Both the position numbers and the translations under genes were made by a program. This document shows, piece by piece, positions 19,193 through 27,486 of a DNA stretch of 64,000 nt. This DNA is from Bacteroides acidifaciens (GTDB taxonomy: Bacteria; Bacteroidota; Bacteroidia; Bacteroidales; Bacteroidaceae). The stretch's first letter is position 1. Each line of letters starts with the position of its first letter. Under the pieces are notes generated by a model. That model made no database searches. It saw only the letters and a program-made list of their open reading frames with translations, and was not told the origin of the DNA. The DNA lies in contig NZ_CAEUHO010000001.1 in NCBI RefSeq assembly GCF_903181435.1, positions 2,232,001 through 2,296,000 of the forward strand. The letters are read 5' to 3'.

Positions 19193-20959
19193 ATGGAAGA
19201 AAAACAAATTACTCTCCAAATAGACGGCCACTTTATCACCGTCCCCGAAGGAAGCACCATCCTCGAAGCTGCCAACAAAATAGGCATCAACATACCTACT
19301 TTGTGCCACATTGACTTGAAAGGAACCTGTATAAAAAACAATCCCGCTTCCTGCCGTATCTGTGTAGTCGAAGTCATAGGACGGCGCAACCTGGCTCCTG
19401 CCTGCGCCACCCGTTGCACGGAAGGCATGATAGTCAAGACCAGTACCCTGCGTGTGATGAACGCCCGCAAAGTAGTAGCCGAGCTGATTCTTTCCGACCA
19501 TCCCAACGACTGCCTCACCTGTCCGAAATGCGGTAACTGCGAGCTTCAGACACTGGCTCTGCGCTTCAATATCCGGGAGATGCCTTTCAATGGCGGCGAG
19601 CTGTCTCCCCGCAAACGGGAAATCACCGCTTCCATCGTCCGCAACATGGACAAATGTATTTTCTGCCGCCGTTGCGAAAGTGTCTGCAACGATGTGCAGA
19701 CAGTTGGCGCGCTCGGTGCCATCCGCCGCGGTTTCAACACAACGATAGCTCCCGCTTTCGACCGCATGATGACAGAGAGTGAATGTACCTATTGCGGTCA
19801 GTGTGTAGCTGTCTGCCCGGTAGGCGCGTTGACCGAACGTGATTACACCAACCGCCTGCTAGACGACTTGACCAACCCGAACAAGGTAGTCATCGTGCAG
19901 ACCGCACCCGCCGTACGTGCCGCCTTGGGAGAAGAATTCGGATTTCCCCCCGGCACACTGGTTACCGGGAAAATGGTCTACGCCCTGCGTGAACTGGGAT
20001 TCGATTACGTATTCGACACCGATTTCGCAGCCGACCTCACCATCATGGAAGAAGGCTCCGAAATCCTGAACCGTCTGACGCGTTATCTCAACGGAGACAA
20101 ATCCGTCCGTCTGCCCATCCTGACTTCCTGTTGTCCGGCATGGGTGAACTTCTTCGAGCATCATTTCCCGGATATGTTGGATATACCGTCCACCGCCCGC
20201 TCTCCGCAACAGATGTTCGGCTCCATCGCCAAATCTTACTGGGCGGAGAAAATGGGAATCCCCAGGGAGAAGTTAGTCGTCGTATCCATCATGCCCTGCC
20301 TGGCAAAGAAATACGAATGTGACCGCGACGAATTCAAAGTAAACGGCATCCCCGACGTAGACTATTCCATCTCCACCCGCGAACTGGCACGACTGATTAA
20401 ACGCGCTAACATCGGCTTCCCGCTCGTACTAGACAGCCCGTTCGACAACCCGATGGGCGAATCGACAGGCGCCGGCGTCATCTTCGGCACCACAGGCGGT
20501 GTGATGGAAGCCGCCCTGCGCTCCGTCTACGAAATCTACACCGGAGAGCCTCTCCAGAATGTAAATTTCGAACAAGTACGCGGACTGAACGGAGTCCGCC
20601 GCGCCACCATCAACCTGAACGGATTTGAACTAAAAGTAGGCATCGCACACGGACTGGGCAACGCCCGCCATCTACTGGAAGATATACGAAACGGGCACAA
20701 CGAATATCACGTCATCGAAATCATGGCTTGCCCCGGCGGTTGTATCGGCGGTGGCGGCCAGCCACTGCACCATGGCAATTCGGAAGTATTATACGCCCGC
20801 GCCAACGCGCTTTATCGCGAAGACGCCAACAAACCGTTGCGCAAATCGCACGACAACCCGTATATCAAGAAACTGTACGAAGAATATCTCGGCAAACCTT
20901 TGGGCGAGATATCGGAAACGCTATTGCACACGCACTATTTCAACAAATCTATGGATTAA
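19193..20959 (+). CDS. hydA: [FeFe] hydrogenase catalytic subunit, group A
   Basis: 588 residues. An N-terminal [2Fe-2S] ferredoxin domain is followed by the His-Cys3 [4Fe-4S] motif (HPNDCLTCPKCGNC) and two [4Fe-4S] clusters (KCIFCRRCESVC, CTYCGQCVAVCP). All three H-cluster signatures are intact: TSCCPAWVNF (L1), MPCLAKKYE (L2) and MACPGGCIGGGGQP (L3). The small-subunit-like tail (YLGKPLGEISETLLH) is fused at the C-terminus. It makes or consumes H2. It starts 12 bases after hydB. No HydE/F/G maturase is in the window, so these must lie elsewhere. Confidence 0.95.
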   Translation: MEEKQITLQIDGHFITVPEGSTILEAANKIGINIPTLCHIDLKGTCIKNNPASCRICVVEVIGRRNLAPACATRCTEGMIVKTSTLRVMNARKVVAELILSDHPNDCLTCPKCGNCELQTLALRFNIREMPFNGGELSPRKREITASIVRNMDKCIFCRRCESVCNDVQTVGALGAIRRGFNTTIAPAFDRMMTESECTYCGQCVAVCPVGALTERDYTNRLLDDLTNPNKVVIVQTAPAVRAALGEEFGFPPGTLVTGKMVYALRELGFDYVFDTDFAADLTIMEEGSEILNRLTRYLNGDKSVRLPILTSCCPAWVNFFEHHFPDMLDIPSTARSPQQMFGSIAKSYWAEKMGIPREKLVVVSIMPCLAKKYECDRDEFKVNGIPDVDYSISTRELARLIKRANIGFPLVLDSPFDNPMGESTGAGVIFGTTGGVMEAALRSVYEIYTGEPLQNVNFEQVRGLNGVRRATINLNGFELKVGIAHGLGNARHLLEDIRNGHNEYHVIEIMACPGGCIGGGGQPLHHGNSEVLYARANALYREDANKPLRKSHDNPYIKKLYEEYLGKPLGEISETLLHTHYFNKSMD

Positions 20960-20977
20960 CTTTAAACGAAGAGTATT

Positions 20978-21454
20978 ATGTCAGATATAAAACTAGCCTG
21001 CGATGTGGCAGAACAAGTCAGAACGATTTGCGACAAGCACGGAAACAACCCAGGCGAACTAATCAATATTTTGCACGAAGCGCAACACCTGCACGGCTAC
21101 CTGCCCGAAAAGATGCAACGCATCATCGCTTCCAAACTCAATATCCCCGTATCGAAAGTATATGGAGTGGTCACCTTCTATACCTTCTTCACCATGACTC
21201 CGAAAGGAAAACATCCCATCTCCGTCTGCATGGGTACGGCTTGTTACGTGCGCGGCTCCGAGAAGTTACTCGAAGAATTCAAACGCGTACTAGGCATCGA
21301 AGTTGGCGAAACTACACCGGATGGAAAATTCTCATTAGACTGTCTGCGCTGCGTAGGAGCCTGCGGACTGGCTCCGGTAGTGATGATTGGCGAGAAAGTG
21401 TACGGAAGATTGCAACCGATAGATGTGAAGAAGATTATCGAAGAGTTGGAATAA
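20978..21454 (+). CDS. hydC: NuoE-like gamma subunit of [FeFe] hydrogenase
   Basis: 158 residues, NuoE/HndA type. The C-terminal thioredoxin-like fold has the four [2Fe-2S] cysteines in CMGTACYVRG and CLRCVGACGLAP. It follows hydA by 18 bases, completing an operon in the order B-A-C. A strong terminator follows at 21468-21503, so nothing downstream belongs to this operon. Confidence 0.92.
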   Translation: MSDIKLACDVAEQVRTICDKHGNNPGELINILHEAQHLHGYLPEKMQRIIASKLNIPVSKVYGVVTFYTFFTMTPKGKHPISVCMGTACYVRGSEKLLEEFKRVLGIEVGETTPDGKFSLDCLRCVGACGLAPVVMIGEKVYGRLQPIDVKKIIEELE

Positions 21455-21467
21455 ATATCCGGAATAA

Positions 21468-21503
21468 AAAGCGGCTGCCTTGAAAAAGCAAGGCAGCCGC
21501 TTT
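21468..21503 (+). terminator. Terminator of the hydrogenase operon
   Basis: AAAGCGGCTGCCTTG pairs with CAAGGCAGCCGCTTT around a 6-base A-rich loop, followed by further A/T-rich sequence. Between 21504 and 21795 I see no gene; the base composition drops sharply. Confidence 0.85.
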
Positions 21504-21795
21504 AAAACATTTTTAACAACAAACAAAAAAGGCGATTGCGACATTCAATATAGTCGATGTCTGAAATATAAAAAAGATGATGGAGCTAAGATTGGAACAT
21601 TCTTTTATTCATGTAAACACTATGGAGTAAATTATGCGCAAAACGGTGAATTGCTGTCTGCTTAAAATGTCTAATAAGTTAAATAGCAATAACGCATGTG
21701 AATTAAACCTTTATTAATATTGAAAACCAACAACACAATTAACGATAATATACTTGTAATCAAACGGTTATCTATTAATATACTGATAACTAACT

Positions 21796-21834
21796 AAAGG
21801 AGAAGTGTGAACGTATGTTACAAACTTCTCCTTT
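21796..21834. terminator. Hairpin, probable terminator
   Basis: AAAGGAGAAGT pairs with ACTTCTCCTTT around a 17-base loop, in an otherwise empty AT-rich stretch before the structured RNA candidate. Confidence 0.4.
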
Positions 21835-21921
21835 ACTAATTTTTATTATCGTATTAGTAATATAACCCAGAGCAAAGAAAACAATATTCTTTAATCGGAA
21901 TGTTATTTTGAGAAACTTTAC

Positions 21922-21929
21922 TATCTTTG
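21922..21929 (+). promoter_or_regulatory. Promoter of structured RNA candidate 1
   Basis: TATCTTTG matches the -7 box, with TTTTG at 21906-21910 in the -33 region. It lies just before the first hairpin of the RNA candidate and about 280 bases before the next ORF. Confidence 0.55.
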
Positions 21930-21934
21930 CAAAG

Positions 21935-22154
21935 TCACGAAAAGTGGCAAATGTAATAGTGAAAGTGTTTCGCTTTTATCCTGTGTAGGAAATCTGACAG
22001 TTTCAAAAAAGCAGGGATAAGCAATGACATTCATCACTTGGGTAGCGTATGTTCAAAAGACATATACTAAACAGGTGTGGAGTATTGTTTATTTGCTTTT
22101 GGGTTTTGTCAGAACCTCCTACACAATAAACGAATGGCTCCACACTTTCTTTTT
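21935..22154 (+). ncRNA. Structured RNA candidate 1 (same family as the one at 49734)
   Basis: A promoter at one end and a terminator-like hairpin at the other (GTGTGGAG at 22075-22082 with CTCCACAC at 22138-22145, then TTTCTTTTT) bound about 220 bases with no convincing ORF. Inside are a GTCAC-GAAAA-GTGGC hairpin, a GAAAGTG/CGCTTTT hairpin and a longer TATCCTG/CAGGGATA pairing. Its 3' third aligns with the second candidate in element B (shared TTTGGGT, TGYCAG, ACCTC and CTTTCTTTTT blocks). The layout resembles what I recall of Bacteroidales-1-type RNAs; identity unproven. Confidence 0.5.
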
Positions 22155-22204
22155 GTCTAATCCTGTCATTAAAGGAGTCGAATGGCGCAACTTTACTAAT
22201 TACT

Positions 22205-23197
22205 ATGAATGGATTAGATTTTATTAAATCGAAACAACAGAGTTGGGCAAAAAGAAAAAACTTCAATCCACTAGGAGGTACAATTCCCAATAAAGGAGAG
22301 AAAAACTATTTGTATAGTTTAGCAGATAATTTGTTTGAGCCGTTGTCTAAGGAGAATTTAGATTCTTATAATTCGGGTGACGGGAACGAAACAAAAGATT
22401 CTAAAACACGATTGGCAAAAATGAAAGCACTTCATTCATCTTCTGCGATTGTGGTTAATCTGTTCCAGTATTGGCAGGGAAAAGATGTTTGCCCGATTCT
22501 AAATGCATGCAAATTGACTTCAAGAACTACTAAGGTAGGCTATCTGATTAAGAATGTCGGTTCTGTTTCTCCTGAAAAAATTCCCATAATTCCTTCTCCA
22601 CTTAATTACGAAATTAAATTTGAAGAGCAGTTTGAGATAAGTGAAGATAAATCTCAATTCCCACATTCACCCAATATTGATGTTGTGATTTATACTCCAT
22701 TGTCTACTATTGGTATTGAGTCTAAATTTACAGAACCATATAGTAGTAGAAAACATGGAGGATTAAAACAAAAGTATGTTGAAAATCTCTCTTTTTGGAA
22801 CGGATTGCCTAATCTGTATGAATTAGCAAAAGAAATTTCTCCTAATGATACTAAGTTCCAGTATTTAGATGCGGCACAATTAATAAAACACATATTAGGA
22901 CTGAAAAAGAATAGTGACGAGTATAATTCAAATCTTGTTCAAAAGCATCATTTTGTAGAAGGTAAAAGGAATTTGATACTCAAACGCAAATTTCATCTCT
23001 TATATCTTTGGTACGATGTAATAGGAAAAGAGGGAAGTAAGCATAGAAAAGAGATAGAACAGTTTGCAGAAATTGCTAAAAAGGACAATATAAAGTTTAG
23101 CCATATAACCTATCAAGAAGTGATAGCAAAACTGTCAAAAGAATTTCATGATGGGAACGAATCTTATTGCAATTATCTAACAGACAGGTATTTGTAA
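22205..23197 (+). CDS. Putative PD-(D/E)XK restriction endonuclease (PGN_0703-like)
   Basis: 330 residues. NIDVVIYTPLSTIGIESKFTE (split here as D159, then E172-x-K174) gives the D...ExK nuclease pattern, and an upstream SSSAIVVNLFQYW segment resembles the PGN_0703 family of putative restriction enzymes. No methyltransferase is adjacent, so it could be a lone or type IV-like nuclease. It follows the structured RNA by 50 bases in an AT-rich accessory block. The fold call is moderate; restriction activity is inferred. Confidence 0.6.
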   Translation: MNGLDFIKSKQQSWAKRKNFNPLGGTIPNKGEKNYLYSLADNLFEPLSKENLDSYNSGDGNETKDSKTRLAKMKALHSSSAIVVNLFQYWQGKDVCPILNACKLTSRTTKVGYLIKNVGSVSPEKIPIIPSPLNYEIKFEEQFEISEDKSQFPHSPNIDVVIYTPLSTIGIESKFTEPYSSRKHGGLKQKYVENLSFWNGLPNLYELAKEISPNDTKFQYLDAAQLIKHILGLKKNSDEYNSNLVQKHHFVEGKRNLILKRKFHLLYLWYDVIGKEGSKHRKEIEQFAEIAKKDNIKFSHITYQEVIAKLSKEFHDGNESYCNYLTDRYL

Positions 23198-23249
23198 AAC
23201 GTATAAGTAAATCTAATAAAAACGTTTGTTTAATTTAAAGATAAAAAAC

Positions 23250-24410
23250 ATGAAAGCTATTATTCTAAGTATGTTGATGATGTTGTCTTATAATTATTGT
23301 TTTGCACAACTGAAAGTAGAAAACTCAACTCCAAAGCAAGAAAAAGAAGATGTATACGATGTATCACAAGACCTTTATATACGAGAATCACATCGAGGAA
23401 GATACATTGGTGCTCCTTTGGATTATAAATCCTACCAAAAATTTATCAATCAACGAATTTTCTGCATCTCGGATGAAGCTTTTGCTCCTCACGGAAATCG
23501 TTACGCTTTGAAACGACAGCTTGTCAATCTTCCTACTCCAATAAAAGGGTACATTCAATACAAGAAGAAACAATTAGACTTTTCTATTAATCAGATAGCG
23601 ACCTACTTATATCATCCAATAATTCAACCTGTCAAACCTCAATCTTCTAATGTAAAGGTGCTTGATGATATGAGAGGGGATAATGCTAATTTCCCTTGTT
23701 ATGAGAAAGACGGTAAAAACTGGAAACCTTATACAATGGTTTTGCATAATGCATATGCCTCTGATTATGTAGGGAAAAGAGTAGCAAACGAACCTGTTTC
23801 TTTGGCAGGAGACTCTTATCTCATTAAAAAAATATTAACTTTTGATGAAGCCTTGAAACTTCTTGAAGAAGACCCACAAATAAAGCTTATTACAAAAAGT
23901 GAAAGTACACATGGTTTGGGTAAAAAAGAAACCTGTTATTATGAATCACTTGTTTCAGGAAAAACATTTTTAACCCCATCTGTACAAAATGATATTTTGA
24001 TTAAAAACAACATAGAATTTGGTGGGAGCAATGATTGTGAATCTCCTATCTTTTTGATGGAAAGTAAAAGCGGAGAACTTTTTCTCACACGGCTGAATGA
24101 AGACAAGTTTATATCAGGAATATCAATGAAGGATGGCTCTGCGTTTGCTTATACGACTTATATTTTAGAGAATCATATAGAATACCTGAAAGAAAAGTTT
24201 ATAGGGAAACTGTATTCCATACAACATTATCCTGACCCTAACGAGAAAGGTCTGATAGAAGATATTGTAATTCGGGATAATGTATTGAGTGTAAAATACG
24301 TAAATGTAGAAACAAAGAATATAGGCTACAGGTCTATGGAATGGAACTCGACAGGTAAGCTGTGGGGCGTAGCTAATGCAAACGAGATTACACCGAAACA
24401 ATCTAAATAA
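23250..24410 (+). CDS. Secreted protein of unknown function
   Basis: 386 residues from the ATG at 23250, where a signal peptide begins (MKAIILSMLMMLSYNYCFAQ); an upstream in-frame start would bury it. The mature protein has no family I recognise. It is rich in Lys, Tyr and Asn, with a probable globular C-terminal beta domain. The AT-rich composition matches the genes on either side and differs from the chromosome to the left, suggesting horizontal origin. Confidence 0.55.
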   Translation: MKAIILSMLMMLSYNYCFAQLKVENSTPKQEKEDVYDVSQDLYIRESHRGRYIGAPLDYKSYQKFINQRIFCISDEAFAPHGNRYALKRQLVNLPTPIKGYIQYKKKQLDFSINQIATYLYHPIIQPVKPQSSNVKVLDDMRGDNANFPCYEKDGKNWKPYTMVLHNAYASDYVGKRVANEPVSLAGDSYLIKKILTFDEALKLLEEDPQIKLITKSESTHGLGKKETCYYESLVSGKTFLTPSVQNDILIKNNIEFGGSNDCESPIFLMESKSGELFLTRLNEDKFISGISMKDGSAFAYTTYILENHIEYLKEKFIGKLYSIQHYPDPNEKGLIEDIVIRDNVLSVKYVNVETKNIGYRSMEWNSTGKLWGVANANEITPKQSK

Positions 24411-24444
24411 ATATTCTGAATATTAACCGATTAATATTGATATT

Positions 24445-24729
24445 ATGAAATTTATATGTAACTTCTTATTGGTATTGAATTATATTGTTTATATCATTGC
24501 CGATGTTAGTGCATGGGCAACAGATGTAAAATATGGACTTTTGCTTCTATTGCCTTTGATTGTATTTCCAATTGTTGTAAAATTAGCCCATAAGTTTGCG
24601 GTTTCGCAAGCTGATAAGTTTTTCAAATCAGAATGGAATGTGTTTTTGAAGAAATTGGAATGGGGAAATTCTGTTGTTGTAGCAATCGTTGCTCTTTTTT
24701 ATTGGCTGTTCTTAAGTAAACCAAATTAA
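24445..24729 (+). CDS. Small inner-membrane protein, unknown
   Basis: 94 residues with three likely transmembrane segments: residues about 5-25, 31-50 (LLLLLPLIVFPIVVKLAH) and 74-92 (VVVAIVALFYWLFLS). No family recognised. It sits 34 bases after the secreted protein and 7 bases before the next gene, so probably in one operon. Confidence 0.55.
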   Translation: MKFICNFLLVLNYIVYIIADVSAWATDVKYGLLLLLPLIVFPIVVKLAHKFAVSQADKFFKSEWNVFLKKLEWGNSVVVAIVALFYWLFLSKPN

Positions 24730-24736
24730 TAATCAT

Positions 24737-25207
24737 ATGATTGTTAACAAGATTGATACACCATTTAGAAAATTTTTGGAAAGTCTGAAAGTTCCGTCTG
24801 TACCACGAATGAAAGGCGGAACTATTTTCAACCCTGATGAGATAAACTATCTTGTACGATATTCAACTCCATTGGTTTATGAATTTGTGCAAGAGGATGA
24901 AACCGATAGGGAATTTTATGAGAAGTTTGTCAAATGGCTACATGAAGAAATGCCAGTTTATGGGTATGTTGATGTTTATATGGTCGTTTATTTACGTTAT
25001 GGGCAATATTTAAGTAACGATGAATTTGAGTATTTGGAAAGGAATATTCCGGAGTGTTTCGAGAAAGGGCATGTATGGCTCTATGAAATAAACTATCGTA
25101 GGCGCTTCCGTTTGCGTATTCAATTGATTCGTTGTTTTAAAAAAAACTTTCAGAGAATTATTCGGAAGGGTATTCATAAAATTGATTCCACAACAAATAA
25201 GTTATAA
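24737..25207 (+). CDS. Hypothetical soluble protein
   Basis: 156 residues, acidic N-terminal two thirds and a strongly basic C-terminus (RRRFRLRIQLIRCFKKNFQR). No signal peptide and no recognised family. It is tightly packed between the small membrane protein and the next gene (2-base gap). Confidence 0.5.
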   Translation: MIVNKIDTPFRKFLESLKVPSVPRMKGGTIFNPDEINYLVRYSTPLVYEFVQEDETDREFYEKFVKWLHEEMPVYGYVDVYMVVYLRYGQYLSNDEFEYLERNIPECFEKGHVWLYEINYRRRFRLRIQLIRCFKKNFQRIIRKGIHKIDSTTNKL

Positions 25208-25209
25208 TT

Positions 25210-25980
25210 ATGTATTTCAAAAGAATAGTTTTAAGTGTTGTCGGCATTGTTATAGCTCTAGTCTTGACCGCCCAAAGTGTTTATGATATAAGTTATTCAA
25301 CGTATAATTGCCCCGACAATTTGCCATACGGAACACTATTGGATAAATATTGTCCTAATCTCCAATTGTGGAATAATCACGATAAGAATTTCCCTTGTCA
25401 TGTTTCTGTGATAAAATTGAATGGACACTATTCTGACTGCAAAGAAGCTAATGAATATTATCCTATGTCCGATAAAGAATTGAAGTTCATTCAATCTATA
25501 AGAAAGTCGGATTTAGCTTTTACTAATCCTTTTCTAGTCACTTTATACAGGAACTTTAATGGCAAAAGAATTAAAGTAAACATTCCGACTACCTATTGGA
25601 ATATAACACACAAAAAGCCTGAAAGAGTAAAAGACTTTATTATTAAGGATTTTCAATTGAAGAGGTTGGTTACGGTGGTCTATTTTGATAACAGGTTATT
25701 CTTCTTTATTAAGAAAGATGAAACGTCTATGACTTGTTATTATTATAAGTCAATAGGGACGTTTGTTTACTCAAATTATGGTGAAGTTACTGCTATTGAT
25801 GATAACGATTCAATAAACTATTTCTTAATTTGGCTTGCTAGCATACCATTACCAAGCTTACCAAAGGAAGAAGGACAAAAAATTCTTTCGCTTATAGTTT
25901 CAAAGGCAGACGGTAAAAACCAATTCACTATTGATTTGCCATTTGTTTTTAAAGACAACACTCCTCGAAGCATTCTTTAG
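25210..25980 (+). CDS. Membrane-anchored or exported hypothetical protein
   Basis: 256 residues with an N-terminal hydrophobic segment (VLSVVGIVIALVLTAQS) that could be a signal peptide or anchor. The remainder is Tyr/Asn/Lys-rich with no recognised domain. It is last of the 23.2-26.0 kb gene set; no terminator is evident directly after it. A toxin/immunity or phage-defence role is possible but nothing in the sequence proves it. Confidence 0.5.
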   Translation: MYFKRIVLSVVGIVIALVLTAQSVYDISYSTYNCPDNLPYGTLLDKYCPNLQLWNNHDKNFPCHVSVIKLNGHYSDCKEANEYYPMSDKELKFIQSIRKSDLAFTNPFLVTLYRNFNGKRIKVNIPTTYWNITHKKPERVKDFIIKDFQLKRLVTVVYFDNRLFFFIKKDETSMTCYYYKSIGTFVYSNYGEVTAIDDNDSINYFLIWLASIPLPSLPKEEGQKILSLIVSKADGKNQFTIDLPFVFKDNTPRSIL

Positions 25981-26090
25981 CAATACAGATTACATAGTAA
26001 ATATAAGCACAACTTAGCTATTAGCTTTATTTAGTTCTATTTCTGTTATTGTGTTCCAAATGTGTTCCACTAAAAAACAAATCAGCCGCT

Positions 26091-26114
26091 AACTGTCCGT
26101 CAGCGGCTTTCTTA
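26091..26114 (-). terminator. Terminator of tRNA-Ser
   Basis: On the minus strand AGCCGCT and AGCGGCT pair around an 11-base loop and are followed by GATTTGTTTTTT, just downstream of the tRNA gene. Confidence 0.6.
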
Positions 26115-26126
26115 CACCCTTGTTTG

Positions 26127-26214
26127 CGGAGAGAACGAGATTCGAACTCGTGATACACTTTTGGCGTATACACGCTTTCCAGGCGTGCCTCTTCAACCAC
26201 TCGAGCACCTCTCC
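26127..26214 (-). tRNA. tRNA-Ser (GGA anticodon)
   Basis: The minus strand gives GGAGAGG at the 5' end paired with TCTCTCC at the 3' end (one G-T pair). A Ser-type long variable arm is present and the T-loop is TTCGAAT. The anticodon stem CACGC/GCGTG encloses CTGGAAA, placing anticodon GGA at 26178-26180. The CCA end is not encoded. Its 3' end (GCGGAGAGA on the plus strand) recurs in the att-like sequences at 26290 and 37794. Confidence 0.93.
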
Positions 26215-26289
26215 TTTTTTTCAATAAAATAACAGACAATGGAAATATATTTCCCACAAAAGAAATAGCAGCTTCAAAGCTGCTATTCT

Positions 26290-26317
26290 CAGCGGAGAGA
26301 CAGGGTTATGAACCTAC
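26290..26317. repeat. att-like repeat, left end of element A
   Basis: This 28-base sequence matches 37794-37821 at 27 of 28 positions. Its first bases (GCGGAGAGA) repeat the 3' end of the nearby tRNA-Ser, and its reverse complement reads like a tRNA T-arm and acceptor end. With the second copy it brackets a region that has an integrase at its right edge, so I take it as attL or an ancestral attB copy. Confidence 0.55.
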
Positions 26318-26501
26318 TCTCCAATATCCTTGAAATTCAATTTCTTATCAGTATGTCAAAGCCTTAGGGGTACAACTTAGGTTACAAGAATAACGCTTTT
26401 CTGTCACCTTTTGGCTGTTCGTTGTCTGCCTAAAACTACGGTTCAAAGATACGGCTTTCTTTTGACATATGCAAATCATTGAAAATAAATCTTATGCAGT
26501 T

Positions 26502-26550
26502 AGTGCAAGGTGCAAGCTATATATATAGATATATACTTGCACCTTGCACT
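26502..26550. repeat. 15-bp-arm palindrome in left end of element A
   Basis: AGTGCAAGGTGCAAG pairs with CTTGCACCTTGCACT around 19 bases of alternating AT. Each arm is a tandem GTGCAAG heptamer. The same palindrome occurs at 38007-38055. It could be a terminator, a regulator-binding site or a recombination-protein site. Confidence 0.75.
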
Positions 26551-26590
26551 AAAAACTACCTTGTAATAAACAAGATACTACTAAAATAAG

Positions 26591-26598
26591 TACCTTTG
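26591..26598 (+). promoter_or_regulatory. -7 box immediately before AraC-type gene
   Basis: TACCTTTG ends 4 bases before the ATG at 26603. If used, transcription would begin about at the start codon, giving a leaderless message. Confidence 0.45.
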
Positions 26599-26602
26599 TA
26601 AA

Positions 26603-27424
26603 ATGATTCAAGAGGAGTTCAAATTTTACAAGCCATGTAAGTTGTTGCAACCTTATATAAGATATTATTGGGTATTCAAGAGCAATCGACCGCTGGATGC
26701 CTTTACTTATCCTATCGGTTGCCCTCAAATCATTTTCCATAAACAAGCACCGTTATATATCCCTGAACTGAATATTACACAAGACAAACTGACTGTGAGC
26801 GGACAAGTTAATTTCTCATCCCATTTGTATGCTGACGGCAATACAGAAATGATAGTGGTTGTATTCCACCCTCACACTATGAGTATGTTTCTGAACATGC
26901 CGACTTCACTCTTTTACAATCAAGAAGTGTCCGGTTACAGCCTTGAAAACAAGAGTTTGAATGAGCTGGCTGCACGAATATTCAACTGTGAGAATAATTC
27001 TATTTGCATAAGCTATATAGAAAAATGGCTGGTGTCACAAATTGCCGATAATTTGACTGATACCACATACAGAATTGAAAGAATAGATGCCGCCATACAG
27101 CGAATATATATCACTCCGCAAATCTCTGTAAACGAATTATCTTCCATTGCCTGCCTAAGTAAAAAACAGTTTGAGCGGTTGTTTCATTCATTTGTAGGCA
27201 TCAATCCCAAAGAATATACCCGTATCGTCCGCTTCCAAAAGGCTTTGGCGCAGATGCAGCATCAAGCGGGCAAAGAAATCAATCAGGCACAAATAGCATA
27301 CGCCAGCGGCTATGCCGACCAGTCGCACTTTATCCGGGAGTTCAAGAAATTCTGCGGATATACGCCCGTGTCTTTGCTGAAAGTATCAAATCCATATTCC
27401 GATTTGTTCACCAATCCCGTATAA
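26603..27424 (+). CDS. AraC-family transcriptional regulator
   Basis: 273 residues. An N-terminal sensor-like domain opens with FYKPCKLLQPYIRYYWVFKS. The C-terminal AraC helix-turn-helix pair reads ISVNELSSIACLSKKQFERL and IAYASGYADQSHFIREFKKF, followed by CGYTP. It is the first gene inside element A and precedes an acetyltransferase gene that it may control. Confidence 0.85.
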   Translation: MIQEEFKFYKPCKLLQPYIRYYWVFKSNRPLDAFTYPIGCPQIIFHKQAPLYIPELNITQDKLTVSGQVNFSSHLYADGNTEMIVVVFHPHTMSMFLNMPTSLFYNQEVSGYSLENKSLNELAARIFNCENNSICISYIEKWLVSQIADNLTDTTYRIERIDAAIQRIYITPQISVNELSSIACLSKKQFERLFHSFVGINPKEYTRIVRFQKALAQMQHQAGKEINQAQIAYASGYADQSHFIREFKKFCGYTPVSLLKVSNPYSDLFTNPV

Positions 27425-27486
27425 ATGTCCCGTTTGTTCTATCCGGGGTCAAACGCTTCTCCTACTTTTGCCGCCTGATTCATTAA

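Noticed and set aside
21480..21665. 61-codon ORF after the hydrogenase operon
   Set aside because: It begins inside the terminator hairpin and shows no recognisable features.
22024..22227. 67-codon ORF over structured RNA candidate 1
   Set aside because: It runs through the terminator hairpin into the next gene and has no homologous frame in candidate 2.
26027..26257. 76-codon minus-strand ORF
   Set aside because: It spans the tRNA-Ser gene and its terminator; not a protein gene.
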